Positions 35,919 through 44,968 of a DNA stretch of 64,000 nucleotides are shown in pieces. Under the pieces are notes generated by a model. The model searched no databases, was not told where the DNA came from, and saw only the letters and a list, made by a program, of their open reading frames with translations. The translations under genes and the position numbers were made by a program. Origin of the DNA: Pelatocladus maniniholoensis HA4357-MV3 (GTDB lineage Bacteria; Cyanobacteriota; Cyanobacteriia; Cyanobacteriales; Nostocaceae); assembly GCA_019359115.1 (NCBI GenBank), contig JAHHHW010000154.1, positions 44,999 through 108,998 of the forward strand. The letters run 5' to 3'. The first letter of the stretch is position 1, and each line of letters begins with the position of its first letter.

Positions 35919-38099
35919 CTACAAATTTTTTACAACTGCACCAAAATCTGCTAACACGCGCGCGTGATTACGCAGCAAACCCAGCAAATTTAATCGATTG
36001 CGCTTAATATTGGGATCTGGATCTATAACCAAAACACTTTCCGGCCCATCAAAAAAGTTATTCACAGTGGGAGCAATTTTTTCTAATCCTGCTACCAACA
36101 GTTGGTAATTGCGCGAATTTTGTGCGGCTTGAGTTTGGGGAACTAATTCTACTAAGGTATGGTAAAGTGCAGTTTCACAGGATTTTTGGAATAGTTCTGG
36201 CTGAACGACAGTCGTCGGATCAAGCTGCTTGGTATCTAAATCACCTTGCGCTGCTAAACGGGTGGAACGGTTGACGGTTTCGTAGATTTTGTCTATAGTA
36301 CCGTCTTTGCGGATTTTTTGCAGGAATAAGGCGCGATCGCGGACATCTAATAAATCCTGTAATGTCCTTTGAGTATATTCTGGATCATTTTCGCCCAAAA
36401 CAGCATTCACTAAGTCATAATCTATTTGTTTTTCTTCTTGCAATAGTGTACGAATGCGTTGTAAGAAAAAGTCTTGTAAAGTCGCAACTAATTCTTCTTT
36501 GTTTTTATTATGAGTTGCAACAAAATCTGTAGCGATTTTCTCCAATAACTGTTGTAAATTAATTGCTAAATCTGCTGTCCATGTGATGTTTACAATTGCA
36601 TTGGCAGCGCGTCGTAAGGCGAAGGGGTCAGAAGAACCTGTAGGAATCATCCCTAAACCAAAGATACTGACTAAACTATCTAATCTATCTGCCAAACCCA
36701 CAACTTGACCTATAATTGTTTGTGGCAAAATATCATCTGCACCACGAGGCAAATAATGTTCAAAAATTGCTGTTGCAACCGCTTCTCCTTCTTCACTTGC
36801 TAAAGCGTATTTTTGTCCCATAATTCCCTGTAATTCTGGAAACTCATAGACCATTTGGCTGACTAAATCAGCTTTGCATAATAAAGCAGCGCGGTGAACA
36901 TTATGACTTTGCTCTGGATTTAATTGCAATTGTTCAGCAATCTGTGTGGTAATTTGAGAAACTCGTCCTACTTTATCTAAAAGTGAACCCAAATCTTCTT
37001 GAAAAGTAACTTTTGCTAACTGGGGTAAAAAACTATCTAACGGGTTTTTTAAATCAGCATCATAGAAGAATTTACCATCAGCTAAACGAGCGCGAATTAC
37101 TCTGGCATTACCAACAGCAATGATATCTGATTTTGCTGGATCACCATTGGAAATAGTGATAAAATACGGTAGTAATTTTTGCTGAGTACTATCTTTGAAT
37201 ATCGGAAAATAACGCTGGTGATGCACCATTACAGTCGTAATTACTTCTGTAGGCAAATTCAAAAACTCGCTTTCAAATTCGCCAATCACTGCTGAAGGGT
37301 ATTCGACTAGGTTTGTAACTTCTTCTAACAAATCTGGGTAAATTTCTACAGAACCATTTAACTTATTGGCAGATTTTTGGACTTCTTCAACGATAATATT
37401 TGTGCGTTCCTCGACATTCACAACAACCGAAGCTAAACGCATTACAGTCACATAATCGGTAGCTTGAGGAATTTTAACTGGTTGGGGATGTAAAACCCGA
37501 TGACCTTGAGAGATGCGATCGCTTTTAATCGTCTCAGAACCATTCACTAATTCTATCGGCAGCACAGCATCATCTAACAAACTCACCAACCAACGAATGG
37601 GACGAGAAAATCGCAAATCTCCATCACCCCAACGCATCAACCGCTTACCTTCTAAAGCCAAAATCCACTGAGGGACAAGTTCTGTTAAAATTTCTGCTAC
37701 CCGACGACCGGGAATAAGTTTGCGTACAAAAACAAAATCGCCTTTCTCTGTGCTGCGAATTTCAAAAGCATCAAGTTCCACACCTTGCTTTTTAGCAAAA
37801 CCTTGTGCTGCTGGGGTAGGTTTTCCGTCTTTAAAAGCAGTTTGGGCGGGTGGTCCCTTTATTTCTTCTTCCCTGTCAGCTTGCTGGGATGGTAAACCTT
37901 TGATTAATACTGCTAAACGTCGGGGAGTACCGTAAATTTCTACAGATTCACTGCTGAGACTATTTTCTTGGAGACTTCGAGGAATCAGCGATTTCCACTG
38001 TGCGATCGCACCACTCAAAAAGCTTGCAGGTAATTCTTCTGTACCAACTTCTAATAAAAATGCTTTTTTGCTTGTATTTTCAATAAATTGAGAATTCAT
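35919..38099 (-). CDS. glyS: Glycine--tRNA ligase beta subunit
   Basis: About 726 residues from ATG 38099 ([19 protein letters not shown]); the frame is open six codons further. The family hallmark [18 protein letters not shown] begins the protein. The [35 protein letters not shown] and C-terminal anticodon/HD-type segments ([33 protein letters not shown]) follow in the usual order. It is the large tRNA-binding subunit of the alpha2-beta2 bacterial GlyRS; glyQ is not in the window. The length fits the family. The protein ends 55 bp before the murD start, so the two are probably co-transcribed. Confidence 0.97.
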   Translation of the reverse strand: MNSQFIENTSKKAFLLEVGTEELPASFLSGAIAQWKSLIPRSLQENSLSSESVEIYGTPRRLAVLIKGLPSQQADREEEIKGPPAQTAFKDGKPTPAAQGFAKKQGVELDAFEIRSTEKGDFVFVRKLIPGRRVAEILTELVPQWILALEGKRLMRWGDGDLRFSRPIRWLVSLLDDAVLPIELVNGSETIKSDRISQGHRVLHPQPVKIPQATDYVTVMRLASVVVNVEERTNIIVEEVQKSANKLNGSVEIYPDLLEEVTNLVEYPSAVIGEFESEFLNLPTEVITTVMVHHQRYFPIFKDSTQQKLLPYFITISNGDPAKSDIIAVGNARVIRARLADGKFFYDADLKNPLDSFLPQLAKVTFQEDLGSLLDKVGRVSQITTQIAEQLQLNPEQSHNVHRAALLCKADLVSQMVYEFPELQGIMGQKYALASEEGEAVATAIFEHYLPRGADDILPQTIIGQVVGLADRLDSLVSIFGLGMIPTGSSDPFALRRAANAIVNITWTADLAINLQQLLEKIATDFVATHNKNKEELVATLQDFFLQRIRTLLQEEKQIDYDLVNAVLGENDPEYTQRTLQDLLDVRDRALFLQKIRKDGTIDKIYETVNRSTRLAAQGDLDTKQLDPTTVVQPELFQKSCETALYHTLVELVPQTQAAQNSRNYQLLVAGLEKIAPTVNNFFDGPESVLVIDPDPNIKRNRLNLLGLLRNHARVLADFGAVVKNL

Positions 38100-38457
38100 A
38101 AACCTGGTACTACACAAACGATATACAAATTTAAGTCTAGTTCAGCAGACAAAGCTAGCTTACTAGTTTGAGGCTCTTTTTTCCTTACTTAGTAATAAAG
38201 AGATTCACAACAAAGTAGTGTGGCGATACTGTAGTAGACTATACCAGAAGCTTGTCACCAATGGTCTGATATTAATTCTCCATGAAAGATTAGCAAAAAT
38301 TATTCAAATCTTTCAAAAGAAAAATAGCTAGGCATCTCGCTAAAGACCTAAAGTTTTGTTAAGATGCAGATGCTGGTAAATTAAAGAGCGAAAATCAGCC
38401 ATCAGGGTGTGAAGAAACAAATAGTACTAGCACAACAGAGTTAAAGAGAGCAAAGCT
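38100..38457. other. 360-bp spacer upstream of glyS and the small membrane protein gene
   Basis: AT-rich; no tRNA or long ORF. It should hold the divergent promoters of glyS (minus) and of the 53-residue gene (plus). I see no recognisable regulator site. Confidence 0.35.
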
Positions 38458-38619
38458 ATGACCACCTACATTTTCTTTGATGAAGCCCTCCACATGCTTG
38501 TAAATGCCTTTTTGATATCGGTAAGTCTGCTGATTGCAGGTTCTGGTATTGGTTTGGCAGTTATTGAAACAATAGAAAAAACAGGCGATCGCCAAATCTC
38601 TCCCAGACAGTTTCGCTAA
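38458..38619 (+). CDS. Small single-pass membrane protein (53 aa)
   Basis: The frame starts ATG ACC ACC (38458) and ends TAA at 38619, giving 53 residues: MTTYIFFDEALHMLVN, a transmembrane helix AFLISVSLLIAGSGIGLAVI and a polar tail KTGDRQISPRQFR. A GAGAG-like site is upstream. It is too short to be a chance ORF with such a clear amphiphilic-helix-tail layout, but I cannot name a family. It precedes the TerB gene by 175 bp on the same strand. Candidate accessory subunit of a thylakoid or plasma membrane complex, a guess from size only. Confidence 0.55.
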   Translation: MTTYIFFDEALHMLVNAFLISVSLLIAGSGIGLAVIETIEKTGDRQISPRQFR

Positions 38620-38794
38620 TTGCAAGCTAAAAATGTAACTGATTGTCGAAAACCATTGAGTGCTGTGTTCACTAGACAAAAATCCTGGGAACACTAGGGT
38701 CAAGAGTCTTACAGAGTTTCATTAATTACCTAAAAAGGAATAAAAATACGGTAATTATACAGAGACGGAGACCAGAGCAAAGGAGCAAACTACA

Positions 38795-39241
38795 ATGGGT
38801 TTATTCGACAAAATGTCCAGTACACAGAGCCAAGTTCAAGACGCATTCACTCCAGCAGAAGCATTTGCCGCCATTACTCTGGCAGCAACAGCCTCAGACG
38901 GTTATCTTTCTGAAGAGGAAGCGCGTGCTATCTCATCTACACTTTCTCGCATGAGACTTTTCAGAAGTTATTCTAATGATGTCATTATTAGAATGTTTGA
39001 CAAACTTCTGGGAGTTTTAAAGGGCAAGGGTATTAACTTTTTATTTAATGCTGCTAAGGATTCTCTACCAAATGATTTGCGGGAAGCGGCTTTTGCAGTA
39101 GCCACCGATCTAGTATTAGCTGATGGGGTCTTTTCCCAGGAAGAGCGAGATTTCTTGAATGATTTATACCAAGCTTTAGGCATCTCCAGTGATATCGCCA
39201 CACAAATTGTGCAAGTGATGTTGATCAAAAATAGGGGATAG
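38795..39241 (+). CDS. TerB family tellurite-resistance-like protein
   Basis: 148 residues, all helical, with the two acidic TerB motifs DGYLSEEEARAI and DGVFSQEERDFL, in ATASDGYLSEEE and VLADGVFSQEE contexts. The ATG has AAAGGAG 10 nt upstream. TerB proteins of this short type bind divalent metal and act in membrane-associated stress responses; tellurite resistance itself is not implied, because no terC/D/Z genes are present. It may be co-transcribed with the small membrane gene at 38458. Confidence 0.88.
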   Translation: MGLFDKMSSTQSQVQDAFTPAEAFAAITLAATASDGYLSEEEARAISSTLSRMRLFRSYSNDVIIRMFDKLLGVLKGKGINFLFNAAKDSLPNDLREAAFAVATDLVLADGVFSQEERDFLNDLYQALGISSDIATQIVQVMLIKNRG

Positions 39242-39397
39242 TTTCGTCATATATCTAACATCACTGTCTCAATGAAAAATAGGGGACGCTCTTTATATTT
39301 TCCTGCTCAGTCAAAAACCTGCTTTTGCGATCGCTCTGTTCACGTTCTAATTGAGAGTATTTCTGGGCGATCGTTCAAAATAATTCTATTTACTTAC

Positions 39398-40042
39398 CTA
39401 AATCTCGACTGGATGCTGTCCGTAGAATGGAAGTGCTTCTGACCAATAAAGACGCTTTCCTGCTTGCCATTCCAGATACGCTAGCTGCAAAATGCTTGTC
39501 ACTGTTGCAGCTAATTCTGATTTTGCTTCAACTAGCTGATAATCACTATTCCAGGTTGCTAACTTTTTCTGCCATGCTTCTGGTGTCAATACAGTATCTG
39601 GTAATAAGGCTTGGAGTCCCAAACCATCAGGTGCAGGTTGATAAATAGCAGCAAAAAATTGACCCCTTTGTGCCGCCATTTGTACAGCAATGACACTTTT
39701 ATTTGCTTGTGACAAAGCTACTGCTGACAATGTGGAGATAGCAAATACAGGAATATCTAACTGTTGTCCCAAAGTCCTAGCAGCAACCACCCCAATCCGA
39801 GTTCCAGTAAAACCACCTGGTCCCTTAGCTACAGCAATAAAGGCCAAGTCTACCCAAGTTTGGGGTTTAATAAATTCTATTAAGCGTTGATGCATAAGAC
39901 TGGATAATTCACGTTCCAAATTCCAGACAGCAGAACGTGCATCTCCAGCAAAGTTACTAATTGCCAAACCCAATTCAGGGGTTGTAGTATGCAACGCTAA
40001 TCCGTATCGTTTGAGGTCGAGATCTTCCAATGCAGTAGACAA
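39398..40042 (-). CDS. tsaB: tRNA threonylcarbamoyladenosine biosynthesis protein TsaB
   Basis: 214 residues. It has the ASKHA-fold N-terminus GLALHTTTPELGLAISNF, then VAKGPGGFTGTRIGVVAARTLGQQ (the TsaB signature) and a variable end. No ATG precedes the conserved block, and the TTG at 40042 is the only suitable start, so it probably uses TTG. TsaB scaffolds TsaD/TsaE in t6A37 tRNA modification. It lies downstream of recA on the same strand (91 bp), with a small TAGAGACATG-type inverted repeat between them. Confidence 0.93.
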   Translation of the reverse strand: MSTALEDLDLKRYGLALHTTTPELGLAISNFAGDARSAVWNLERELSSLMHQRLIEFIKPQTWVDLAFIAVAKGPGGFTGTRIGVVAARTLGQQLDIPVFAISTLSAVALSQANKSVIAVQMAAQRGQFFAAIYQPAPDGLGLQALLPDTVLTPEAWQKKLATWNSDYQLVEAKSELAATVTSILQLAYLEWQAGKRLYWSEALPFYGQHPVEI

Positions 40043-40133
40043 AGCAAATAACTTGATTTATTTTACCAAACATAAAGCGTAGAGACATGCCATAGCACAT
40101 CTCTACAACTAACCACTAAGCACTAACTAAATA

Positions 40134-41213
40134 CTATTCCTCTTCAGCAGCATCATCAGTATCTTCGTCTTCGTCCTCATTTGTCTTGGTGACAGAGTTA
40201 GCGGAAACAACAGCTCCTTTTTCTAATTTTTCCCGTACTAGCTGTTTAATTTGTTCAGCAAATTCCGTTTTTTCTTCTAAGTACTTAATAGCGTTATCTC
40301 GACCTTGGGAAATATTATCGCCATTGTAGCTATACCATGCTCCCTTACGGTTGATAACACCAGTTTCTTCTGCCAAATCCACAAGACAACCCAAGGTAGA
40401 AATACCTCTACCAAAAATGATGTCAAATTCTGCAATTCTAAAAGGTGGCGCGACTTTATTTTTAGCAACTTTGACTTTGACGCGATTACCAAATTCCTCG
40501 GTTCCTTTTTTCAAGGTTTGAATCCGGCGGATATCTAAGCGTACCGAAGCATAATATTTAAGTGCATTACCACCAGTTGTAGTTTCTGGATTTCCGTAGC
40601 TGATACCAATTTTTTGTCGTAACTGGTTGAGGAAAATAACTGTGCAGCCAGATTTACCAATATTACCAGTAATTTTACGGAGAGCTTGGCTCATCAATCT
40701 TGCCTGAAGACCAACGTGAGCATCGCCCATATCGCCTTCGATTTCTGCACGGGGAACCAGAGCTGCTACCGAGTCGATGACGACTATATCTACTGCTGCT
40801 GAACGAACGAGTTGATCGACAATTTCTAATGCTGATTCTCCTGTATCTGGTTGGGAAACCAATAAGTTTTCTGTATCTACACCTAAAGCTGCGGCGTAGG
40901 TAGGATCTAAGGCGTGTTCAGCGTCAACATAGGCAGCAATTCCACCATTTTTTTGCACTTCTGCAACGGCGTGTAATGCTAATGTTGTTTTCCCAGAGCT
41001 TTCTGGGCCATATATTTCAATCACTCGACCTTTGGGTAAACCGCCGCCCAAGGCCAAATCTAAAGTCAGCGCCCCACTAGAGATGGTTTCTACCCGCATC
41101 CGGGTGGCGTCGCCCAAGCGCATGATTGTTCCTTTGCCAAAAGTACGCTCAATCTGGTTGAGTACCATGTTGAGCGCTTTTTGCTTGCCAGCATTGTCAG
41201 TATTAACAGCCAT
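40134..41213 (-). CDS. recA: Recombinase RecA
   Basis: 359 residues. Walker A GPESSGKT is at 69-76. The [28 protein letters not shown] and LNQLRQKIG motifs, and the L2 loop [14 protein letters not shown], follow. The C-terminal tail is strongly acidic ([15 protein letters not shown]). It catalyses homologous strand exchange and, in many bacteria, activates LexA cleavage. The ATG at 41213 has AGGTAGGA upstream. No LexA box could be confirmed in the 235-bp divergent spacer shared with xseA. Confidence 0.98.
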   Translation of the reverse strand: MAVNTDNAGKQKALNMVLNQIERTFGKGTIMRLGDATRMRVETISSGALTLDLALGGGLPKGRVIEIYGPESSGKTTLALHAVAEVQKNGGIAAYVDAEHALDPTYAAALGVDTENLLVSQPDTGESALEIVDQLVRSAAVDIVVIDSVAALVPRAEIEGDMGDAHVGLQARLMSQALRKITGNIGKSGCTVIFLNQLRQKIGISYGNPETTTGGNALKYYASVRLDIRRIQTLKKGTEEFGNRVKVKVAKNKVAPPFRIAEFDIIFGRGISTLGCLVDLAEETGVINRKGAWYSYNGDNISQGRDNAIKYLEEKTEFAEQIKQLVREKLEKGAVVSANSVTKTNEDEDEDTDDAAEEE

Positions 41214-41448
41214 TCCTACCTCTATATATATGGATTTAGGGAGTGTTGCTTGGGAAGATTTATAGAACAGATATACTATTTTGACATTTTTCTGTGGCTA
41301 ATCGCTACATAGTGCGAACTACTCTATCTTGGTTATTATGCAGTATGTGTTAGCTATGCGCCTGGTCAAGCGCTACTATAGGCATATTTTTACGTTTATT
41401 TACAAGACATTTGTTAATTCTCGTCTAGCTATTTAGTCTACAAGCATA

Positions 41449-42717
41449 ATGAGTGCTGATTTTACTGACTTTGTGATTCCTGATACAGCTGTTACCGTAG
41501 CTGGTTTGACTGATTATATTCGCTTGCTACTAGAACAAGATGAGCAATTACGGCAAGTTTGGGTAATTGGAGAAGTTTCTAGTACTAACAATCATCGTAG
41601 TGGTTTATTTTTTACACTGCAAGATCCCGATCATGGAGCAGCAATTAAATGCGTGGTGTGGAATGGGCAATTGCCGAAACTGATGCAAAGACCGACTGTG
41701 GGTGAGCAGTTAATTATTTTGGGTAGTATACGACTATACCCGGCACGCGGAGAATATCAGCTTTCTGTTTGGCAAGCTTTACCTGCTGGTGTGGGTTTGC
41801 AGGCGTTGCGTTATCAACAACTGCGAAACCGTTTAGAAGCGGAAGGATTATTCGATCCACAAAGGAAGCGATCGCTTCCACTTCATCCTCAAACTATTGC
41901 TGTTGTAACTTCACCGACTGCTGCTGCTTGGGGTGATATCCAAAAGACTCTCAAACACAGATACCCAGGTTTACGTGTTTTATTTTCTCCTGCCACAGTC
42001 CAGGGTGAGCAAGCACCAGATTCTATTGTCAAAGCAATTGAACGGGTTGAACGTGATGGACGGGCTGAGGTATTAATCTTATCACGGGGAGGGGGTGCTG
42101 TTGAGGAATTGGCTTGTTTTAATGATGAACGGGTAGTGCGAGCAGTCGCTAATTGTGCTATTCCTGTGATTACGGGGATTGGACATCAAAGGGATGAGTC
42201 TTTGGTGGATTTAGTTGCAGATGAGAATGTGCATACTCCGACTGCGGCAGCTGAACGAGTTGTTCCGGCTCTGGCAGACCTATATAATCAGCATCAACAG
42301 CGAGTTGTAAGTTTACAGCAGGTTGTGCAGAGGAAGTTAACAACAGCTGAAAATCAACTGCAAGGATTGGGGGAACGTTTACAGCGTCTGCGCTTGGATA
42401 AGCAAGTACAGCAACAAATGCGGATGCTGGTTTGGCAACGTCAGAAATTAGTGCAAATCACATCTGGTAAACTACAACAAGCAACTCAGCATTTGGAGAT
42501 GTTACGACAGAAGCTGACAACTCTTGACCCGAAAGCTGTATTACAACGTGGTTATGCCGTGGTCAGACAAGAAAATGGGATGATTGTTCGCAATGCGACT
42601 GAGTTAGGTATGGGTCAGGAGTTGGTGATACAGTTGGGACGGGGTGAGGTTAAAGTAAGGGTTACGGAAGTAGGGGACAAGGAGGGAAGAAGCATTTTGA
42701 GTAAAAAAATTGGATAA
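41449..42717 (+). CDS. xseA: Exodeoxyribonuclease VII large subunit
   Basis: 422 residues. The N-terminal OB fold (VWVIGEVSSTNNHRSGLFFTLQDPD, residues about 35-125) and catalytic domain with VVTSPTAAAWGDIQ, RGGGAVEELACFNDE, TGIGHQRDESLVDLVAD and PTAAAERVVP are complete, followed by a coiled-coil region. It degrades single-strand DNA to acid-soluble oligonucleotides. Shorter than E. coli XseA (456) but usual for cyanobacteria. It is transcribed divergently from recA, with xseB 60 bp downstream, so a two-gene operon. Confidence 0.97.
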   Translation: MSADFTDFVIPDTAVTVAGLTDYIRLLLEQDEQLRQVWVIGEVSSTNNHRSGLFFTLQDPDHGAAIKCVVWNGQLPKLMQRPTVGEQLIILGSIRLYPARGEYQLSVWQALPAGVGLQALRYQQLRNRLEAEGLFDPQRKRSLPLHPQTIAVVTSPTAAAWGDIQKTLKHRYPGLRVLFSPATVQGEQAPDSIVKAIERVERDGRAEVLILSRGGGAVEELACFNDERVVRAVANCAIPVITGIGHQRDESLVDLVADENVHTPTAAAERVVPALADLYNQHQQRVVSLQQVVQRKLTTAENQLQGLGERLQRLRLDKQVQQQMRMLVWQRQKLVQITSGKLQQATQHLEMLRQKLTTLDPKAVLQRGYAVVRQENGMIVRNATELGMGQELVIQLGRGEVKVRVTEVGDKEGRSILSKKIG

Positions 42718-42777
42718 TTTATTTTTTGGAATTTCCCTAATTAATAGTGTGAAGACGCAGAGGACGCGGAGATTTGC

Positions 42778-43017
42778 ATGGTTAAGCGCAGTAATTCTTC
42801 TAATTCTAAATCTGTAGAAATAGAAGTTTGGAGTTATGAGGCGAAGGTTGCTGAGATTGAAGATATTATTGCTCGGATTGAGGCGGGTGAGTTGGAGTTG
42901 GCTGATGTGTTTGAGGAATTTGCTAAAGCTGTTGAGTATTTAGGTGAGTGTGAAAGTTTTTTACAACAACGACAACAGCAAGTAGATTTGTTGATTGAAA
43001 CTTTGGATGATAAATAA
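42778..43017 (+). CDS. xseB: Exodeoxyribonuclease VII small subunit
   Basis: 79 residues with the XseB signature in the helix pair: [41 protein letters not shown] and [16 protein letters not shown]. XseB subunits wrap the coiled-coil of XseA to make the active nuclease. The start codon ATG 42778 follows CGGAG. The first 18 residues are Ser/Asn-rich. It follows xseA at 60 bp. Confidence 0.95.
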   Translation: MVKRSNSSNSKSVEIEVWSYEAKVAEIEDIIARIEAGELELADVFEEFAKAVEYLGECESFLQQRQQQVDLLIETLDDK

Positions 43018-43054
43018 TTAACTTAAGTTAGCGATCGCAGTGGCTTGTCCCTAA

Positions 43055-43228
43055 TCAATTGTTTGTATAAAAGGGTGTAACTATCGATACTGGCTGTTCT
43101 GCTTCACTGATGGGAGCAGGTTTCATTTCGCCGCGAAAGTCGATGATTTGTACGAGTAGTAGGTAGGCGATCGCCAGAAGAATTGAAAAAATACCTGTAA
43201 TAATTGCGACAAACTTTGAACTATTCAT
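43055..43228 (-). CDS. Small single-pass membrane protein (57 aa)
   Basis: The frame starts at ATG 43228 with AGGAAG about 6 nt upstream and ends TGA at 43055. The protein is MNSSKFVAIITGIFSILLAI, the rest of a transmembrane helix AYLLLVQIIDFRGEM, then KPAPISEAEQPVSIVTPFYT and a short end. An N-terminal transmembrane helix with a 25-residue polar tail suggests a membrane-anchored accessory protein. I do not recognise its family. It is convergent with xseB. Confidence 0.6.
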   Translation of the reverse strand: MNSSKFVAIITGIFSILLAIAYLLLVQIIDFRGEMKPAPISEAEQPVSIVTPFYTNN

Positions 43229-43350
43229 TTTTCTTCCTAGATGTGAGATTAGAACGAGAGAGTATTTTTATTAGGTTCTATTTTCTACTAAGTAGTTAAT
43301 GATAAATGACGAACTTTACGAGTTAGCTTTACTCGTGCCGATCTACTTAA

Positions 43351-44352
43351 TTATGATATTACACTGGATTTTTCTTTTGTGTTAATCAAAAATTGATTAA
43401 GTGGCTTGATCCGTTTTTTAATAGACGACAGCCAAAAGAAGATTCTTTCTGTGTGTCTAAATCCCAACATATTTTGAATTAAGTTATATGTTATGCGTTT
43501 ACTTTGATGCTTAAAATCAGGGGATAATATTAAAGTTTTTTCCAGAAATCGCAGGTACATTGAATAATCAACTTTTAATGATTCTCGTGCCAATTCAAAG
43601 TAAGATAAGGCTAAAGCATAACGATATTTCAGTGTCAATTTGTTTGACTGTGCTAACCTATTTTGTGCTTTCTGTAGCACTAAATTTTGGCATTCTATCC
43701 AACGAGATTTACTATAAGTAGAAACTGTCACATTGCCATATCTTCTATAAACTGCATAGCAACCTGGCTGATATACTACTTTCGCACCACTAATGACTAC
43801 TGATAAGAAGAAATCTCGATCTTGTGCAGCTAACAAGTTTTCATCCCATCCACTACTATTTTCGACTGCACTTCTTCTATAAAGTAATGAAGCGACAGCA
43901 GTCCACCAATTTGATAGTAAAGATTCAAGGATATCAGCTTGTATTTTGGCTATTTGTATAGGCCCTAAAAAACTTGTTCCATCTGAATAATGATGTTTAT
44001 GTCTCCAATCACCATAAACGACATCAGCTGCTGTTTTTTCTAAAAAATCCACTTGTCTGGTAATCTTTTCAGGTAAGATATAGTCGTCTGCATCTAGGTA
44101 CTGGATATATTCTCCTTGAGATAGATGAAAGCCATAGTTTCTGACATGGTTTCCGCCTTGATGAGGTAGGCTTTTCCAGATCACTTTATTGCCATAAGTT
44201 TTGATAATTTCTAAGGAATTGTCAGTTGAACCATCATCAATCACAATAATTTCAAGATTGGGATAGGTTTGTTGTAGACAGCTATCAATTGCTTCTTTTA
44301 ACCATTTTTCTGCGTTAAAACAAGGAATGATCACTGAGACAAGTTTGGACAT
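43351..44352 (-). CDS. Family 2 glycosyltransferase
   Basis: 333 residues. The GT-A signature MSKLVSVIIPCFNAEKWLKEAIDS, IIVIDDGSTDNSLEII, and the acidic YLDADDY motif (nucleotide-sugar/metal site) are all present. The Trp- and Tyr-rich C-terminal half is family-typical. Inverting glycosyl transfer from a UDP-sugar is expected; acceptor unknown. It is at the downstream end of the polysaccharide cluster 43.3-51.2 kb, transcribed in the same direction as the Wzt/Wzm genes, but separated from them by the tnpB remnant region. Confidence 0.92.
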   Translation of the reverse strand: MSKLVSVIIPCFNAEKWLKEAIDSCLQQTYPNLEIIVIDDGSTDNSLEIIKTYGNKVIWKSLPHQGGNHVRNYGFHLSQGEYIQYLDADDYILPEKITRQVDFLEKTAADVVYGDWRHKHHYSDGTSFLGPIQIAKIQADILESLLSNWWTAVASLLYRRSAVENSSGWDENLLAAQDRDFFLSVVISGAKVVYQPGCYAVYRRYGNVTVSTYSKSRWIECQNLVLQKAQNRLAQSNKLTLKYRYALALSYFELARESLKVDYSMYLRFLEKTLILSPDFKHQSKRITYNLIQNMLGFRHTERIFFWLSSIKKRIKPLNQFLINTKEKSSVIS

Positions 44353-44511
44353 TTTTGTTTGACTCTATGCGTTGTAAAAACTTTATAAACAGATTATTAA
44401 TAACATATAAATGAGATGGTTTTCAGGAATCCTGAGATGTGATTAGTCTTTTTAATCTAAAAATACTTAAAATTAACGAAGTAAAAATTATTCAAACAAT
44501 TTTTTTGCGGT

Positions 44512-44927
44512 TTGGAATTATATCAAGTTAGGATAATTTGTTCTGCTTGTGGTACACGAGTTAAAAAGTCTTTGTCTACTCGTACCCACAAATATCATGA
44601 ATGTGGGACACTTATGCATCGTGACCACAATGCAGCGATTATGATTTTGAACAAAGGACTTAAACCCACATTCCGCACCCTAAAGTGTCACACTACGAAT
44701 TTTGGACGTTTGAGGATTTTGAGATGGCGATCGCCATTTCAAATTTATCGAGTTTTGTATAAAATACAGCTTTTCTCGTTAGTAAAAATCCGAAAAAACC
44801 GATTGTGACAGTAGGGTGTGCGGAATGTGGGCTTAAAAATACGGTAGGGCATACCGAAATTCAAGCTTCTGGACAGAACGACCTCTGCTTAAGTGGGGAA
44901 ACTCCTTTAAGTAAGTTGGCTGGATGA
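44512..44927 (+). pseudogene. tnpB remnant (IS605/IS1341-type RNA-guided nuclease), split by a MITE
   Basis: Only the C-terminal zinc ribbon and last catalytic block remain: CSACGTRVKKSLSTRTH, then HECGTLMHRDHNAAIMILNKGL (two CxxC-type pairs, and the RDxNAA motif with the third RuvC-site Asp). The element at 44665-44831 then interrupts the frame. The next bases (44832 on) continue as LKNTVGHTEIQASGQNDLCL and end SKLAG-TGA at 44927. Removing the element plus one CTTAAA copy restores a continuous NKGLKNTVGHTE frame. The 5' portion, including the rest of RuvC and any tnpA, is absent. A decayed relic, not a functional nuclease. Confidence 0.88.
44659..44837. mobile_element. 167-bp MITE in tnpB with 6-bp target duplication
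   Basis: The element (44665-44831) begins CCCACATTCCGCAC and ends GTGCGGAATGTGGG, with pairing extending through TGTCACA on both sides (about 28 bp with small gaps). It is flanked by exact CTTAAA duplications (44659-44664, 44832-44837). It holds no complete ORF. It is a non-autonomous element whose autonomous parent is not in the window; the family cannot be assigned with certainty. Confidence 0.87.
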
Positions 44928-44967
44928 AAGAAGAATCCCGTCGCCTTCAGGCACGGGAGTGTCAACC
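44838..44967 (+). ncRNA. Putative omegaRNA (reRNA)-like segment at the tnpB right end
   Basis: The region overlaps the end of tnpB and continues to a hairpin CCCGT-C-GCC-TTCA-GGC-ACGGG (44937-44957) followed by AGTGTCAA. In IS605/IS1341 elements the 3' end of tnpB and the right-end hairpin form the guide-carrying omegaRNA. This hairpin and the AGTGTCAA end match that layout. The guide would be the bases after 44965 (cattaaaaaaccg), which lie in the wzt 3' end. Since tnpB is broken, expression and function are unlikely. Confidence 0.45.
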
Positions 44968-44968
44968 A

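Noticed and set aside
38395..38703. 102-codon minus-strand frame overlapping the 53-residue gene
   Set aside because: It has no ribosome site and an odd Cys/Tyr-rich composition; the opposite 53-residue frame has a start context and a clean transmembrane helix.
38795..39241. Tellurite-resistance operon
   Set aside because: Only a single short TerB-like protein is present without other ter genes; general stress role more likely.
44512..44808. Intact small zinc-ribbon protein
   Set aside because: It is the tail of tnpB running into the MITE; the last 40 residues are translated from MITE sequence.
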